Assembly: GCA_965208965.1 (NCBI GenBank)
Contig: OZ242384.1
Location: forward strand, 3,658,001 to 3,722,000
Length of the DNA stretch: 64,000 nt
DNA from: Bin5 sp965208965
Lineage (GTDB): Bacteria; Chloroflexota; Anaerolineae; Caldilineales; Caldilineaceae
Direction: 5' to 3'
Part shown: in pieces, positions 16,057-25,015 of the stretch
How positions within the stretch are numbered: position 1 is the stretch's first letter
How the letters are laid out: each line of letters opens with the position of its first letter
Position numbers and translations under genes: made by a program
Notes under the pieces: generated by a model
The model's database searches: none
Told to the model about the DNA's origin: nothing
Seen by the model: the letters and a program-made list of their open reading frames with translations, nothing else

Positions 16057-18366
16057 TTGGTCCAAATGGGTGTAGCCGGCGACAAATTCGTTAATCGAAT
16101 CAAGAACAAAACAGGAATACACGACCGGACTTTCGCGCTGTTGCTTGCAGTCTTCTCCGCTTTCACCCTCTTTGGATTGACGGCCGTCTGGCCCGTTGAC
16201 ACCCATGATGGACTAACCCACATACGGCGGATCGAGGCCCTGACGGCCGCGTTGCGAGAAGGGGTGATCTTTCCCCGCTGGTTCCCCGACCACTTGTTAG
16301 GCTACGGCACTCCAGTCTTCAACTACTATTCGCCTGGCTTCTACTATCCTCCCGCGCTGCTTCACGTAGCCGGTCTAGACCTGATTCCGAGCATTCGCAT
16401 CGCGCTGTCTCTGGGATTCGGAATTTCGGCGTGGTGGATGTATCGGCTTTCTCGCCAATTCGTTTCGGCCTGGCCGGCAGTGGTCGCAGTCGTCTGCTTC
16501 CAGTTCTTTCCCTATCGAATCTACGATCTTTTCATAAGAGGCGCATTTCCGGAGTTCAGCGCCTTTGTCTGGCTGCCTCTTGTCGCCTTCCACACTCTGA
16601 AGGCGGCAAACTCGGACCGGAGCGCTTCGGATGGGTCTTCGCATTCCTTGCATTTGGCCGTGGCCGGCCTAGCCTGGGCCGGGCTGATTTTCACCCACAA
16701 CCTGACTGCGCTCATGGCGGTCGTCCTGCTTGGGGCCGTTCTGGCTGCATTCGCCGCATATCAGCACAGAGAACCTACCCGTATTCTTCGAGTCTTTTTG
16801 GGCAGCGCAGCCCCGGTCGCCATTGGCATCGTCCTGACCGCCTGGTACGTGTTTCCCGCACTGCTTGAACTGGGCTGGGTGATGAACGGACGCCGCCTGT
16901 TTTCCGGAGTTGGAATGGGCCACTTTCTTTTGTGGAGAGAGTTGATCGATTTCAATGCTCTCTATTCCTACAGCTATCCGAATGATCGACCCAGGCTGCC
17001 ACTCTACGTCATTCCGATTACTCTGGCTGCATTGGCGGCGGTCTTGACAGTGGAACTTCGAAAATTGCGCATCCTTATGCAACTGACGGCTCTATTGATC
17101 CTTGTCCTCGCTTGGGCCATGACTGATACAAGCATGTGGCTGTGGACTCGCATTGAGCTCTTTTTTGACCAGGTCCAGTTCCCCTGGCGGTGGCAGATCT
17201 TTGCAGCCCTTGGCATTTCACTCCTGCTGGCGGCGTCAGTCGAGGCACTGCACAGGAAGGGTCAGACTTGGGGAAGAGTCACGCCTCTCCTCAGCCTTCT
17301 TATTTCGGTATACCTTTTCGCTTACGCATCGTTCGGCCTCAATTACACAACGAGCGAAGATGAACCCAATGAGGCTCACTGGTCCGACTCTGTTGATCGT
17401 CTGTTTTGGAATCAGTCCTTAAGCATCTGGGCTCAACACCTAATGCCTGTATGGTCCGCGACCCCAATGGTTGATGCCCTCAAGGCCGGGCGGAAACCGT
17501 GGGAAGAACCCCCACTGCCAGGTCCAATCAACGCCGCTACCGTAACGCCAGTGAAGACTAGCCTGCTCCACCAACAATACATTGTCACGACGGACCAGAC
17601 TTTTCGGCTCCTCTTTCATAAGTTCTACTACCCGCCATGGCGGGTTTCCATCGACGGCGCTGAGGTACCGGTCGAGCCGGCGACAGGACTTGGCCTTGCA
17701 ACTGTAACTGTTCCTCCGGGTGAGCATAACGTTGAGATCGCCTGGGAGACGACATCAGCGGTGTGGATAGGTCGACTAGTGACGGCTGCGGGTTGGGTGG
17801 TTCTGTTTACGCTACTTTGCCAGGCAGGAAATGGGCTGGGGATTCTGGTCTGGAAGAGGGGAGCGGGTCGGCTGGACATGCGGCAGTTCTTGTTTCCTAT
17901 AATCTGGCTGGCCGCGGGGGCTCTCATGTTGCTCGCGGCCTCCGGCATCACTGTGCGGTCGTGGGACTTTGCGGCCATTGGCGCCGACTATGGATCTATT
18001 CGATTGGAGGGAATACGGGCGGTGCCGCCGCTGCGCGCGGGAGATGTGGCTCATGTCCACTTGACATGGCTTGTCAAAGGCACAGGCGAACCTGTGAAAA
18101 CATTCGTACACCTGGTTGACAAGGAGGGAATCGGGCTGAGCCAGCATGATATGCCCCCTGGAGGCGTGAATACACCACCTCAGAGCTGGATCCCCGGCCG
18201 ACTACTGCACTCAGTTCACCAAATCAAATTGCCGGACTCGTTGGCTCCGGGGCGTTACAGGCTCGTCGCCGGTCTCTATTACCCTGACAGGGTCAATGAC
18301 CCGATTGTGCCTGTAAATAGCAGCGACCCCCGCCTGGAGATTGGCTCCGTAACAGTGTTGCCTTAG
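16057..18366 (+). CDS. Large GT-C-like polytopic membrane protein with C-terminal beta domain
   Basis: 769 residues from TTG 16057 (ATG 16066 is equally possible). About a dozen membrane segments fill residues ~25-430. An acidic first loop, WPVDTHDGLTHIRRIEAL, is followed by FPRWFPDHLLGYGTPVFNYYSP, typical of bacterial membrane proteins annotated as 6-pyruvoyl-THP-synthase-related or YfhO-like GT-C proteins. After an external segment with YYPPWRVSIDGAEVP, two more membrane helices (near 575 and 615) lead into a C-terminal beta sandwich ending LPDSLAPGRYRLVAGLYYPD. That matches the tail of the 8.4-10.6 kb protein. It probably transfers sugars to cell-surface polymers. Confidence 0.6.
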   Translation: MVQMGVAGDKFVNRIKNKTGIHDRTFALLLAVFSAFTLFGLTAVWPVDTHDGLTHIRRIEALTAALREGVIFPRWFPDHLLGYGTPVFNYYSPGFYYPPALLHVAGLDLIPSIRIALSLGFGISAWWMYRLSRQFVSAWPAVVAVVCFQFFPYRIYDLFIRGAFPEFSAFVWLPLVAFHTLKAANSDRSASDGSSHSLHLAVAGLAWAGLIFTHNLTALMAVVLLGAVLAAFAAYQHREPTRILRVFLGSAAPVAIGIVLTAWYVFPALLELGWVMNGRRLFSGVGMGHFLLWRELIDFNALYSYSYPNDRPRLPLYVIPITLAALAAVLTVELRKLRILMQLTALLILVLAWAMTDTSMWLWTRIELFFDQVQFPWRWQIFAALGISLLLAASVEALHRKGQTWGRVTPLLSLLISVYLFAYASFGLNYTTSEDEPNEAHWSDSVDRLFWNQSLSIWAQHLMPVWSATPMVDALKAGRKPWEEPPLPGPINAATVTPVKTSLLHQQYIVTTDQTFRLLFHKFYYPPWRVSIDGAEVPVEPATGLGLATVTVPPGEHNVEIAWETTSAVWIGRLVTAAGWVVLFTLLCQAGNGLGILVWKRGAGRLDMRQFLFPIIWLAAGALMLLAASGITVRSWDFAAIGADYGSIRLEGIRAVPPLRAGDVAHVHLTWLVKGTGEPVKTFVHLVDKEGIGLSQHDMPPGGVNTPPQSWIPGRLLHSVHQIKLPDSLAPGRYRLVAGLYYPDRVNDPIVPVNSSDPRLEIGSVTVLP

Positions 18367-18524
18367 CAGCCTGGGCAGGGTCCCGCTGAAGCCGGATTGT
18401 CCGCCTTCATTTATCGATACGCCCTTCAATCTGATCCGGATGCTTGTGAAATGAATTCGGCTGTGTCAAGAGCCCGCAGGCACACACTGTTTTCAGGCCC
18501 TTGCAGCGGTTTCCAGCCTACCTG

Positions 18525-19409
18525 TCATCCCTGCTGATGCCGGGGGTCGATGGCATCGCGCAGGCCGTCGCCGATGAAGTTGATGCTAAGGACCGTCAGC
18601 AGGATCATGACAGCCGGCGGAACCCAGATCCACGGGCCGTCCTGGAGCACGTCCAGACTGCGCGCAGACTCCAGCATGTTTCCCCAACTTGGGGTCGGAA
18701 GCGGTATCCCGACCCCGAGAAAGCTCAACCCCGCTTCCAGAAGTATGGCGCCGTTCACGTCGAAGGTAATTGAGGCGAGCAAAGGGGCGACCACGTTTGG
18801 AAGCACGTGGGTAACGATTATCCGCCGGTTGCCGGAGCCCAGTGAACGAGAAGCCAGGACAAACTGTTGTTCCCTCAGAGAAAGTACCTGTCCGCGGACT
18901 AGCCGGGTGATTCCAGGCCAACTGAATATTCCGATCAGGAAAATGACACTGGCGATGCTTTGTCCCAGGTAGATGGCGGCAGTCAGAATAATCACAACGC
19001 GCGGGAAAGTCATCACCACATCGGTAAACCGCATGATGATCTGGTCGGTTTTGCCGCGATAGTAGCCGGATACCGCTCCCAGAATGACTCCGATTACAGT
19101 TGAGATGGAAGCGGCAGCGAAACCAACGGCGAGTGAAACGCGGCCGCCATAGAGTGTACGACTCCAGATGTCTCGTCCAACTCGATCGGTGCCTAAGAAA
19201 TGGGACAGACTTGGCGATTGGAATTTGTCGGGCAAATTGAGCTCGGCATAGTCATAGCGCGCGATCAGAGGGGCGGCGACGGTGGCCAGCAGTACGATTC
19301 CGAACAGGACAAGACCTGCCAAAGCCAAAGGGTGGCGGCGAAAACGACGCCAGGCCTGGGCAGTTGGGGACTGGGAATGGACTCTTCTTCTTCCGGCTTC
19401 TAGCTGCAT
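18525..19409 (-). CDS. ABC importer permease, DppC/OppC type
   Basis: 294 residues, six membrane segments. The OppC-type N-terminal segment has AWRRFRRHPLALAGLVLFG. The stretch LGTDRVGRDIWSRTLYGGRVSL near 92 is diagnostic for DppC/OppC, and the EAA loop that docks to the ATPase reads REQQFVLASRSLGSGNRRI near 195. It is the third gene of a minus-strand set (substrate-binding protein, DppB, DppC). No ATPase gene follows; the next sequence is a convergent gene end, so DppD/DppF must be encoded elsewhere. Confidence 0.92.
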   Translation of the reverse strand: MQLEAGRRRVHSQSPTAQAWRRFRRHPLALAGLVLFGIVLLATVAAPLIARYDYAELNLPDKFQSPSLSHFLGTDRVGRDIWSRTLYGGRVSLAVGFAAASISTVIGVILGAVSGYYRGKTDQIIMRFTDVVMTFPRVVIILTAAIYLGQSIASVIFLIGIFSWPGITRLVRGQVLSLREQQFVLASRSLGSGNRRIIVTHVLPNVVAPLLASITFDVNGAILLEAGLSFLGVGIPLPTPSWGNMLESARSLDVLQDGPWIWVPPAVMILLTVLSINFIGDGLRDAIDPRHQQG

Positions 19410-19492
19410 ATCAGCGACTTAGCTTTGTAGCTGTCCTTCTGCAATTTGATTCAAAGAGGAGAATCCCAGACTCTCCCATCGGAAATTCGGGA

Positions 19493-20446
19493 TCAGGTGT
19501 AACGAATTCTCGGATCGGCCACTGCATAGGCTAGGTCCGTTATGAGATTCGCGGCCAGAACGACAAGGGCCGTCACCAACATGATACCCATTACCATGGG
19601 ATAGTCTCTGGCGGCGACGGCATCGACCAGCAGTGCGCCCATGCCCGGCCAACTGTAGATGGTTTCGGTAAAGAGAGCGCCGGCTACCAAGGAAGGGAGG
19701 CTCAGGCCTACGACGGTGACGACGGGGAGAAGGGCGTTGCGAAAGACATGCCGCCATGTGACCACGGGAGGCTTCAGGCCCTTTGCATTCGCCGTGCGAA
19801 CGTAATCTTCCCCTCGCACTTCCAGAATGCTGAAGCGGGTGTAGCGCAGAAAGGTCGCCAGATTGAAAATTGCGAGTGTGCCTGCCGGAAGCACGAGGTG
19901 ATAAAGAAGATCCAAGAGAGACTCCGGCTTTCCGATAGTGCGCATTCCTCCGGAGGGGAACCAGCCCAACTTTACTGAGAATATATAGAGGCCAAAGATG
20001 CCGGCAATAAATGCCGGCATTGAAATGCCTACGAATGAAAGGCCCGTGAGCGTGAAGTCCCAAATCGAGTACTGACGCAGTCCAATGAATATGCCGAGTG
20101 TAATGCCAACGACTATGCCAATTGCCAGAGCCGTGCCCATCAGCAAGAAGGTACGTCTCAGACGGACAGCCAGCACCTCGGCAACGTCGTCTCCATTCTT
20201 GAAACGGAAGCCGAGATCGCCTTGAGCGACCTGCCCCAGCCATTTGACATAGCGTACTGGAATCGGGTCGTCGAGCCCATATCGCTCGCGCACGAAATCC
20301 AGGTCCTCTTTCGTAATCCCGATCTCCTCATTGACAAAGAAATCGACCGGATCACCCGGTGCGAGGTTGATCAAGAGATAGATGACTAGAGTGACCAGAA
20401 ACAGGACCGGTATGTTGATTAGAACGCGGCGGAGGAAGTACTGCAT
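19493..20446 (-). CDS. ABC importer permease, DppB/OppB type
   Basis: 317 residues. It begins MQYFLRRVLINIPVLFLV, typical of DppB, then LAPGDPVDFF near 30 and a long periplasmic loop with RYGLDDPIPVRYVKWL near 55. The EAA loop is RGEDYVRTANAKGLKPPVV near 215. Six membrane segments. Partner of the DppC gene 83 bp downstream, and preceded by a strong hairpin that separates it from the binding-protein gene. Confidence 0.92.
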   Translation of the reverse strand: MQYFLRRVLINIPVLFLVTLVIYLLINLAPGDPVDFFVNEEIGITKEDLDFVRERYGLDDPIPVRYVKWLGQVAQGDLGFRFKNGDDVAEVLAVRLRRTFLLMGTALAIGIVVGITLGIFIGLRQYSIWDFTLTGLSFVGISMPAFIAGIFGLYIFSVKLGWFPSGGMRTIGKPESLLDLLYHLVLPAGTLAIFNLATFLRYTRFSILEVRGEDYVRTANAKGLKPPVVTWRHVFRNALLPVVTVVGLSLPSLVAGALFTETIYSWPGMGALLVDAVAARDYPMVMGIMLVTALVVLAANLITDLAYAVADPRIRYT

Positions 20447-20494
20447 TGGTGCGGGAGGCCTTGCGGAAAAGAATTGAAGGAATTCGGAACGGAA

Positions 20495-20528
20495 ACGCTG
20501 ACGGCTCTATGCTTCGAGCCGTCAGCGT
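20495..20528 (-). promoter_or_regulatory. 13-bp perfect hairpin between binding-protein and permease genes
   Basis: ACGCTGACGGCTC (20495-20507) pairs perfectly with GAGCCGTCAGCGT (20516-20528) across an 8-base loop. It sits in the 97-bp gap after the stop of the binding-protein gene (20544) and before the permease start (20446). With no T-run it is more likely an mRNA-stabilising or attenuating stem, giving more binding protein than permease, than a full terminator. Confidence 0.6.
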
Positions 20529-20543
20529 CGCCGCAGTCAGTCG

Positions 20544-22199
20544 TTACTTCATATTCCAGTCCTGGGAGCGGTCAACGTACGGGCCGCCGCCGGGAGCCGG
20601 GAAGTAGTGGAAGTCCTCAATGTCAACGGTAGCAATGCCGTAACGCGTGGAGACCCACCAGTAAGCGAAGGTGGCCTCTTCGTTCTGATACTTGCAGAGG
20701 GCTGTGCGAGCGGCCCTGTACTCGTCTGCATTTTGCGCCGCGTTCATCGCCGCAAACAGTTCGACGTAGTTCGGGTCTTCAAGCCCCCACTGGTTGCCTT
20801 CGACGTACCAGATCGGGCTGTAGGATGCCGGGCCGCCGCCCGCGCCGCGATAGGCAATGTTCCACTCGGAGGCGTTGTCATCCACAACCGTACGCCAGGT
20901 CGGCACGTCGAGGAACGTGGGATTGACATTGACGCCGACGTCGGCCATGTTGGCCTGCATCACAGTCAGAATGTCCTTCGCCAGCTGCGAGGTGTAGTAG
21001 GTTGGGATATCCAGGTTGACACCGTCTAGCGTGACACCATCAGCAGCGGCTTCGGCCAGAAGTTCACGGGCCTTCGCAGGGTCATATTCGTAGTAGTTGG
21101 CGTCTGCCGGCCAGAAGGTGGGATAGGGATCCTGGCAGGGCGTCGCCTGGGCAGTGCCGTTGAAGACGTCGCTGATGATAGAGGCCCGGTCGATGCCGTA
21201 CATGAAGGCCTGGCGAATTCGCTTGTCCGACCACGGTTCGTTCAGGAAGTTGTAGTTGAACATGTTGGTCACAAAGGACGGGCCCGAGAATATCTGGTAG
21301 TCCGGGTTGCCGGCAAAGCGGCTTGCCACGTCGGCGCTCACGTAAGTGAAGTCGATGTCACCACTTTCCAGCGCCAGCACCGCGGCCGTCTCGTCAACGA
21401 AGTAGCGGTTGATCAACTGGTCCAATTCAGGTACGCCATCCCAGTAAAGTTCATTGGGGGCGAGGGTCATGAACTGGTCTTTTTCGTAGGAATCGAATTT
21501 GAACGGGCCGGTCCCGACCGGACTGGTGAACCACCAGTCGGCGCTGAAAATCTCAGTCGGCTCGAAGTCGATGGCATGCTCCGGCAGAGCGTAGAAGCCG
21601 CGCACGGAGTCGTAGAACCGGGGATTCGATATCGAGAGCTCGATTTCTAGCGTCAGATCGTCAACGACTCTGATTCCTGCGATCTCGTCGGCCTCGCCAT
21701 CATTGTACTCAGTCCAACCAACTATCTGGTTGGGCTGACTGATGCCGAAATGGGTCACGGCCGCCATCGGGGCAGAAACGAACTCAGCAGTCCATTTCAG
21801 ATCCGAAGCGGTGAAATCCTCGCCGTCATGCCATTTGACGCCTTCTCGCAGGTTGAATGTCCAAACGGTTGCATCCTCGTTCGGCTCCCAGCTGACCGCC
21901 AGTGCGGCCTCACTGGTGTGGTTGGAGAAAGTGGAGTCCATGATGATCAACGGCGTGAACATCTTGACGAACCAGACATTGCCTGCGCCATTATTGTACA
22001 GAACGCCTTGCGGGTCGCCGCCAGGCCCAACGTCGAAGCCGCCAATGAGCACCTGCTCGACTTCTGCATCCTCGGCGGAGGAATCCGCCATCGGCGCCTC
22101 TGCCTCTTCTGCGGCAGGCGCAGCAGCAGGCGCCGCGCAGGCAACCAGCAGTGCCATGGACAGAACGATCACAAGACCCAGAATCTTACTTCTGAACAT
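20544..22199 (-). CDS. Peptide/nickel-type ABC substrate-binding lipoprotein (SBP_bac_5)
   Basis: 551 residues from ATG 22199, chosen because GGAGGT lies 5-6 bases upstream. A signal peptide, MFRSKILGLVIVLSMALLV, ends in the lipobox VACA (Cys near 21), followed by an Ala/Glu-rich linker to ~50. The family core includes WTFNLREGVKWHDGEDFTA near 110, SDLKWTAEF, GTGPFKFDSYEKDQ near 215 and the lobe-II segment DKRIRQAFMYGIDRASI near 330. It binds peptides, opines or related solutes outside the membrane. First gene of the importer operon. Confidence 0.92.
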   Translation of the reverse strand: MFRSKILGLVIVLSMALLVACAAPAAAPAAEEAEAPMADSSAEDAEVEQVLIGGFDVGPGGDPQGVLYNNGAGNVWFVKMFTPLIIMDSTFSNHTSEAALAVSWEPNEDATVWTFNLREGVKWHDGEDFTASDLKWTAEFVSAPMAAVTHFGISQPNQIVGWTEYNDGEADEIAGIRVVDDLTLEIELSISNPRFYDSVRGFYALPEHAIDFEPTEIFSADWWFTSPVGTGPFKFDSYEKDQFMTLAPNELYWDGVPELDQLINRYFVDETAAVLALESGDIDFTYVSADVASRFAGNPDYQIFSGPSFVTNMFNYNFLNEPWSDKRIRQAFMYGIDRASIISDVFNGTAQATPCQDPYPTFWPADANYYEYDPAKARELLAEAAADGVTLDGVNLDIPTYYTSQLAKDILTVMQANMADVGVNVNPTFLDVPTWRTVVDDNASEWNIAYRGAGGGPASYSPIWYVEGNQWGLEDPNYVELFAAMNAAQNADEYRAARTALCKYQNEEATFAYWWVSTRYGIATVDIEDFHYFPAPGGGPYVDRSQDWNMK

Positions 22200-22266
22200 A
22201 GGTACCTCCAATAGGTTTGGGTTAGGAATGATATCCGAGACAATTGCCCCTTATTGGAGCGGGTAG

Positions 22267-22296
22267 ATAATCGCACGTGGCAGCCGAAATTGTCAA
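22267..22296 (-). promoter_or_regulatory. Candidate promoter for the peptide-type importer operon
   Basis: On the minus strand TTGACA (22296-22291) is followed after 18 bp by GATTAT (22272-22267), about 70 bp upstream of the ATG at 22199. A CACGTG palindrome (22274-22279) lies in the spacer. The -35 is perfect; the -10 matches 4 of 6. Confidence 0.5.
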
Positions 22297-22563
22297 GTTT
22301 CGGGGCCTGTTCGACTGCATCCCCAAATGGGGGAGATCTCTCGTATCCAACAGAAAGTGAACAGGCCGCGGGCAGTTCCCATTCCAGTCTCTGGCAGGCT
22401 AATAGATGTTACTCACTTCTCTCCACTCTCACATCCAGTCAATCGTCCACCATGCTCTGCCACCCCTGCTTCTGTGATATACTGGCTCTTTGGCGGCCAA
22501 AAGGCGCGCTTCTGAAATGCGTTCTCCCCCGTGAACAAATGTCTGGAGACTCAGAGGACAGCT

Positions 22564-23562
22564 ATGTCAAACCAAAACTATGAAGTCCTGTTTCTGGAAA
22601 GGGGCATCGCGGACGTGCGGGCCTGCGAAATGCCGTCGGCTGGACCTGGCGAGATTCTGATCAGGGCTCTTGTATCCCTCATCAGCCCTGGCACCGAAAG
22701 GGCCTTTCTTCTGGGTCTGGCGAATACGCCGGACCGTTATCCCCAGAAAACGGGGTACAGCCACATCGGCGAAGTGGTTGAGGTCGGGGCAGGTGTTGAG
22801 GGCTGGGAGGCAGGCGACCGCGTAGCCTCACGTGCCAACCACAAGATGTTTACGGCTATGTCAGTGTCGAACTGCAACCATGTTCCGAACGGGCTCACCA
22901 ACGAACGGGCGGCCTTTTTCCGGCTCACTTCGATTGCAATGCAGGGCGTCCGCAAAGCGCGCATCGAATTGGGTGAACCTGTGGCGGTCATAGGTTGCGG
23001 GCCGGTCGGGCTGCTGGCGATGCAGTTGGCCCGCCTTAACGGCGGGCTGCCTGTCGTCTCCATAGACAAAGATGCGTCCCGCCTCGAGTTCGCAGAGGCG
23101 CTTGACGTCGACGCCGCCCTGCCGGCGGACGACGAGCTCGGCCCTGCTCTGCGGGCCCACATGGGGGGAGAGGATCCCGCCCTGGTCATTGACGCAACCG
23201 GCCATCCCGAAGCCATTCCCGCTGCATTTGACCTGGCGCGTTTCGGCGGGCGGGTAGTTTTGCTGGCCAGCACCCGAGGAGATACGGAGGCGGTAAACTT
23301 CTATCGCGACGTTCACAAGAAAGGGCTGACGGTTATCGGAGCCCATGAGAGTACAAGACCCCGGTTGGATTCGGCGCCGGGCTGGTGGACCCATCAGGCC
23401 GATGAAGACACTGCCCTCAGGTTGATAGCAGGCGGGCGGTTGGTTGTAGATCCGATTACTACGCATCGATTCAACTGGCGGGATGCTTCGGCAGCCTACG
23501 ATTCGCTGGCACGGTGGGAACCGGGGATGATGGGGACCCTTCTGGACTGGCAAAACGAGTAG
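22564..23562 (+). CDS. MDR-superfamily dehydrogenase without catalytic Cys
   Basis: 332 residues from ATG 22564, chosen because GAGGA precedes it. GTG 22531 is a weaker alternative. The normal Cys-bearing segment reads LVSLISPGTERAF near 40, with TGYSHIGEVVEVG near 65 in place of GHE. The Rossmann segment is VIGCGPVGLLAMQLARL near 143, with SIDKDASRLEF after it. This BchC/SORD-like subfamily often sits with Gfo/Idh/MocA genes, as here, and may oxidise secondary alcohols of cyclic polyols. Followed after 23 bp by a transporter gene. Confidence 0.82.
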   Translation: MSNQNYEVLFLERGIADVRACEMPSAGPGEILIRALVSLISPGTERAFLLGLANTPDRYPQKTGYSHIGEVVEVGAGVEGWEAGDRVASRANHKMFTAMSVSNCNHVPNGLTNERAAFFRLTSIAMQGVRKARIELGEPVAVIGCGPVGLLAMQLARLNGGLPVVSIDKDASRLEFAEALDVDAALPADDELGPALRAHMGGEDPALVIDATGHPEAIPAAFDLARFGGRVVLLASTRGDTEAVNFYRDVHKKGLTVIGAHESTRPRLDSAPGWWTHQADEDTALRLIAGGRLVVDPITTHRFNWRDASAAYDSLARWEPGMMGTLLDWQNE

Positions 23563-23585
23563 TAGCCAACGCCTGCACTTGCGCT

Positions 23586-24947
23586 ATGACCTCCGCGCCC
23601 CCACTTTCCACGCGTGGTATCTTCAAGACATGGTCGCCGCTGGCGTTGAGCTGGTTCATGATTACGGTGGAGCAGCCGATTCTGGCGGCGGTCGTGGCCC
23701 GCAGTTTCGATCCCAAGGTCCAGCTTGCGGCGTGGGGACTGGCGTTCTCGCTGGTACTGGTTCTTTCCGCCCCTTCCATTTCCACACTAGCCGCTTCCAC
23801 GGCTCTGAGCAGAGACAAGGCGTCGTACAGGCAAGGGCGCCGCTATGTGATCTGGCTCAGTGTCGGGCTGACGGCGATCCACTTGCTGCTCGCATTCACT
23901 CCAGTTTTTGACCTCGTTGTTTTCGGGCTGATTTCGGCGCCGGTGGAGCTGGCGGAGCCGGTTCGCACCAGCGTTCGCATCATGCTCCCTTTCATCCCCA
24001 GCCTGGCCATTCGGCGCTTCCAGTACGGCGTTCTGATTCGCTGCGACCAGACGCAGGCAGTGTCATTGGGCACCGTGGTTCGGCTCATCCTTGAGGTAAT
24101 CCTGGCCGTTGGACTCTTCGGGTTGATGCGATGGGACGGAGTCATCGTCGCCAGTACAGCCATTTCGGCAGGCGTCGTTTTCGAGGCAGTCTACGCTACT
24201 TTGCGCGTCAGGCCTGTTGTCCGCAGGAATCTGCTGTCGGCCATTCCAGGTGATCCCCCCTTGACCTGGAGAAGGTTCCTGCGCTTCTATCTTCCGCTGG
24301 TACTTACGACGTTCATGCAGATCCTGATGCAACCTCTGGTCAGCGCAAGCCTCAGCCGCATGCCAGATTCTCTCAGTTCCCTCGCGCTGTGGCCGGTGCT
24401 TTACGGCGTGCTGATCATGATAAACAGTGCGGCCTACGCCTTTGTGGAGTCGGTCATCGTGCTGTTGGACCGGCCGGGGTCGATCGAAGTCTTGAGGCGA
24501 TTCACGTGGCGACTGGGTGTATGCCTGGCCGCGATCCCAATGGTGCTGGCCATTACACCTCTGGGCGACTTCTGGTTTGACCGCATCGCAGCGCTTCCTC
24601 CAGAGCTGTTGCAACAGGCCAAGCAATCGTTATGGCTGGTCATTCCCTTACCGGCACTGACAGCGCTTTCCAGTCTGTTCCAGGGTACGTTGATAAACAG
24701 CCAGCGGACGCGGAGAATCACAGAGGCCGATCTCTTTTCGCTGGCGATGGTCGCGGCGACTCTGACAATAGGGAGCTTGCTGGGAGGGAGGCCTTGCGGG
24801 GCAGGCGACGGCGTTCTCTGCGGAGTTCCCGGCGTTTTGTTTGCGGTGGCAGCCTTTAACTTCGGTTCGATTGTCCGTAACTTATGGCTGTGGCGGCGCT
24901 CTCAGAGGGTGTATCTGTCTATTCGGTTGCGTCACGCGCGGGCTTAG
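23586..24947 (+). CDS. MOP-superfamily (MATE/ANKH-like) membrane transporter
   Basis: 453 residues from ATG 23586, just after the dehydrogenase stop. About 12 hydrophobic segments come in two similar halves. It opens WSPLALSWFMITVEQPILAAVVARSFDP and a following segment STLAASTALSRDKASYRQG. The pattern matches the multidrug/oligosaccharide-lipid/polysaccharide exporter superfamily, with closest impression to ANKH-like members rather than classic MATE. Substrate unknown. Residues ~425-435 (GGRPCGAGDGVLCGVPG) look odd for a membrane helix and may reflect a local sequence error or loop. Probably co-transcribed with the dehydrogenase. Confidence 0.65.
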   Translation: MTSAPPLSTRGIFKTWSPLALSWFMITVEQPILAAVVARSFDPKVQLAAWGLAFSLVLVLSAPSISTLAASTALSRDKASYRQGRRYVIWLSVGLTAIHLLLAFTPVFDLVVFGLISAPVELAEPVRTSVRIMLPFIPSLAIRRFQYGVLIRCDQTQAVSLGTVVRLILEVILAVGLFGLMRWDGVIVASTAISAGVVFEAVYATLRVRPVVRRNLLSAIPGDPPLTWRRFLRFYLPLVLTTFMQILMQPLVSASLSRMPDSLSSLALWPVLYGVLIMINSAAYAFVESVIVLLDRPGSIEVLRRFTWRLGVCLAAIPMVLAITPLGDFWFDRIAALPPELLQQAKQSLWLVIPLPALTALSSLFQGTLINSQRTRRITEADLFSLAMVAATLTIGSLLGGRPCGAGDGVLCGVPGVLFAVAAFNFGSIVRNLWLWRRSQRVYLSIRLRHARA

Positions 24948-25015
24948 GGTTGGGAACACAACTGCGGTCGAGCAGCGGGGCTGCGGTGACTGGGGTCAGT
25001 GAGGATTTGGGCTTA

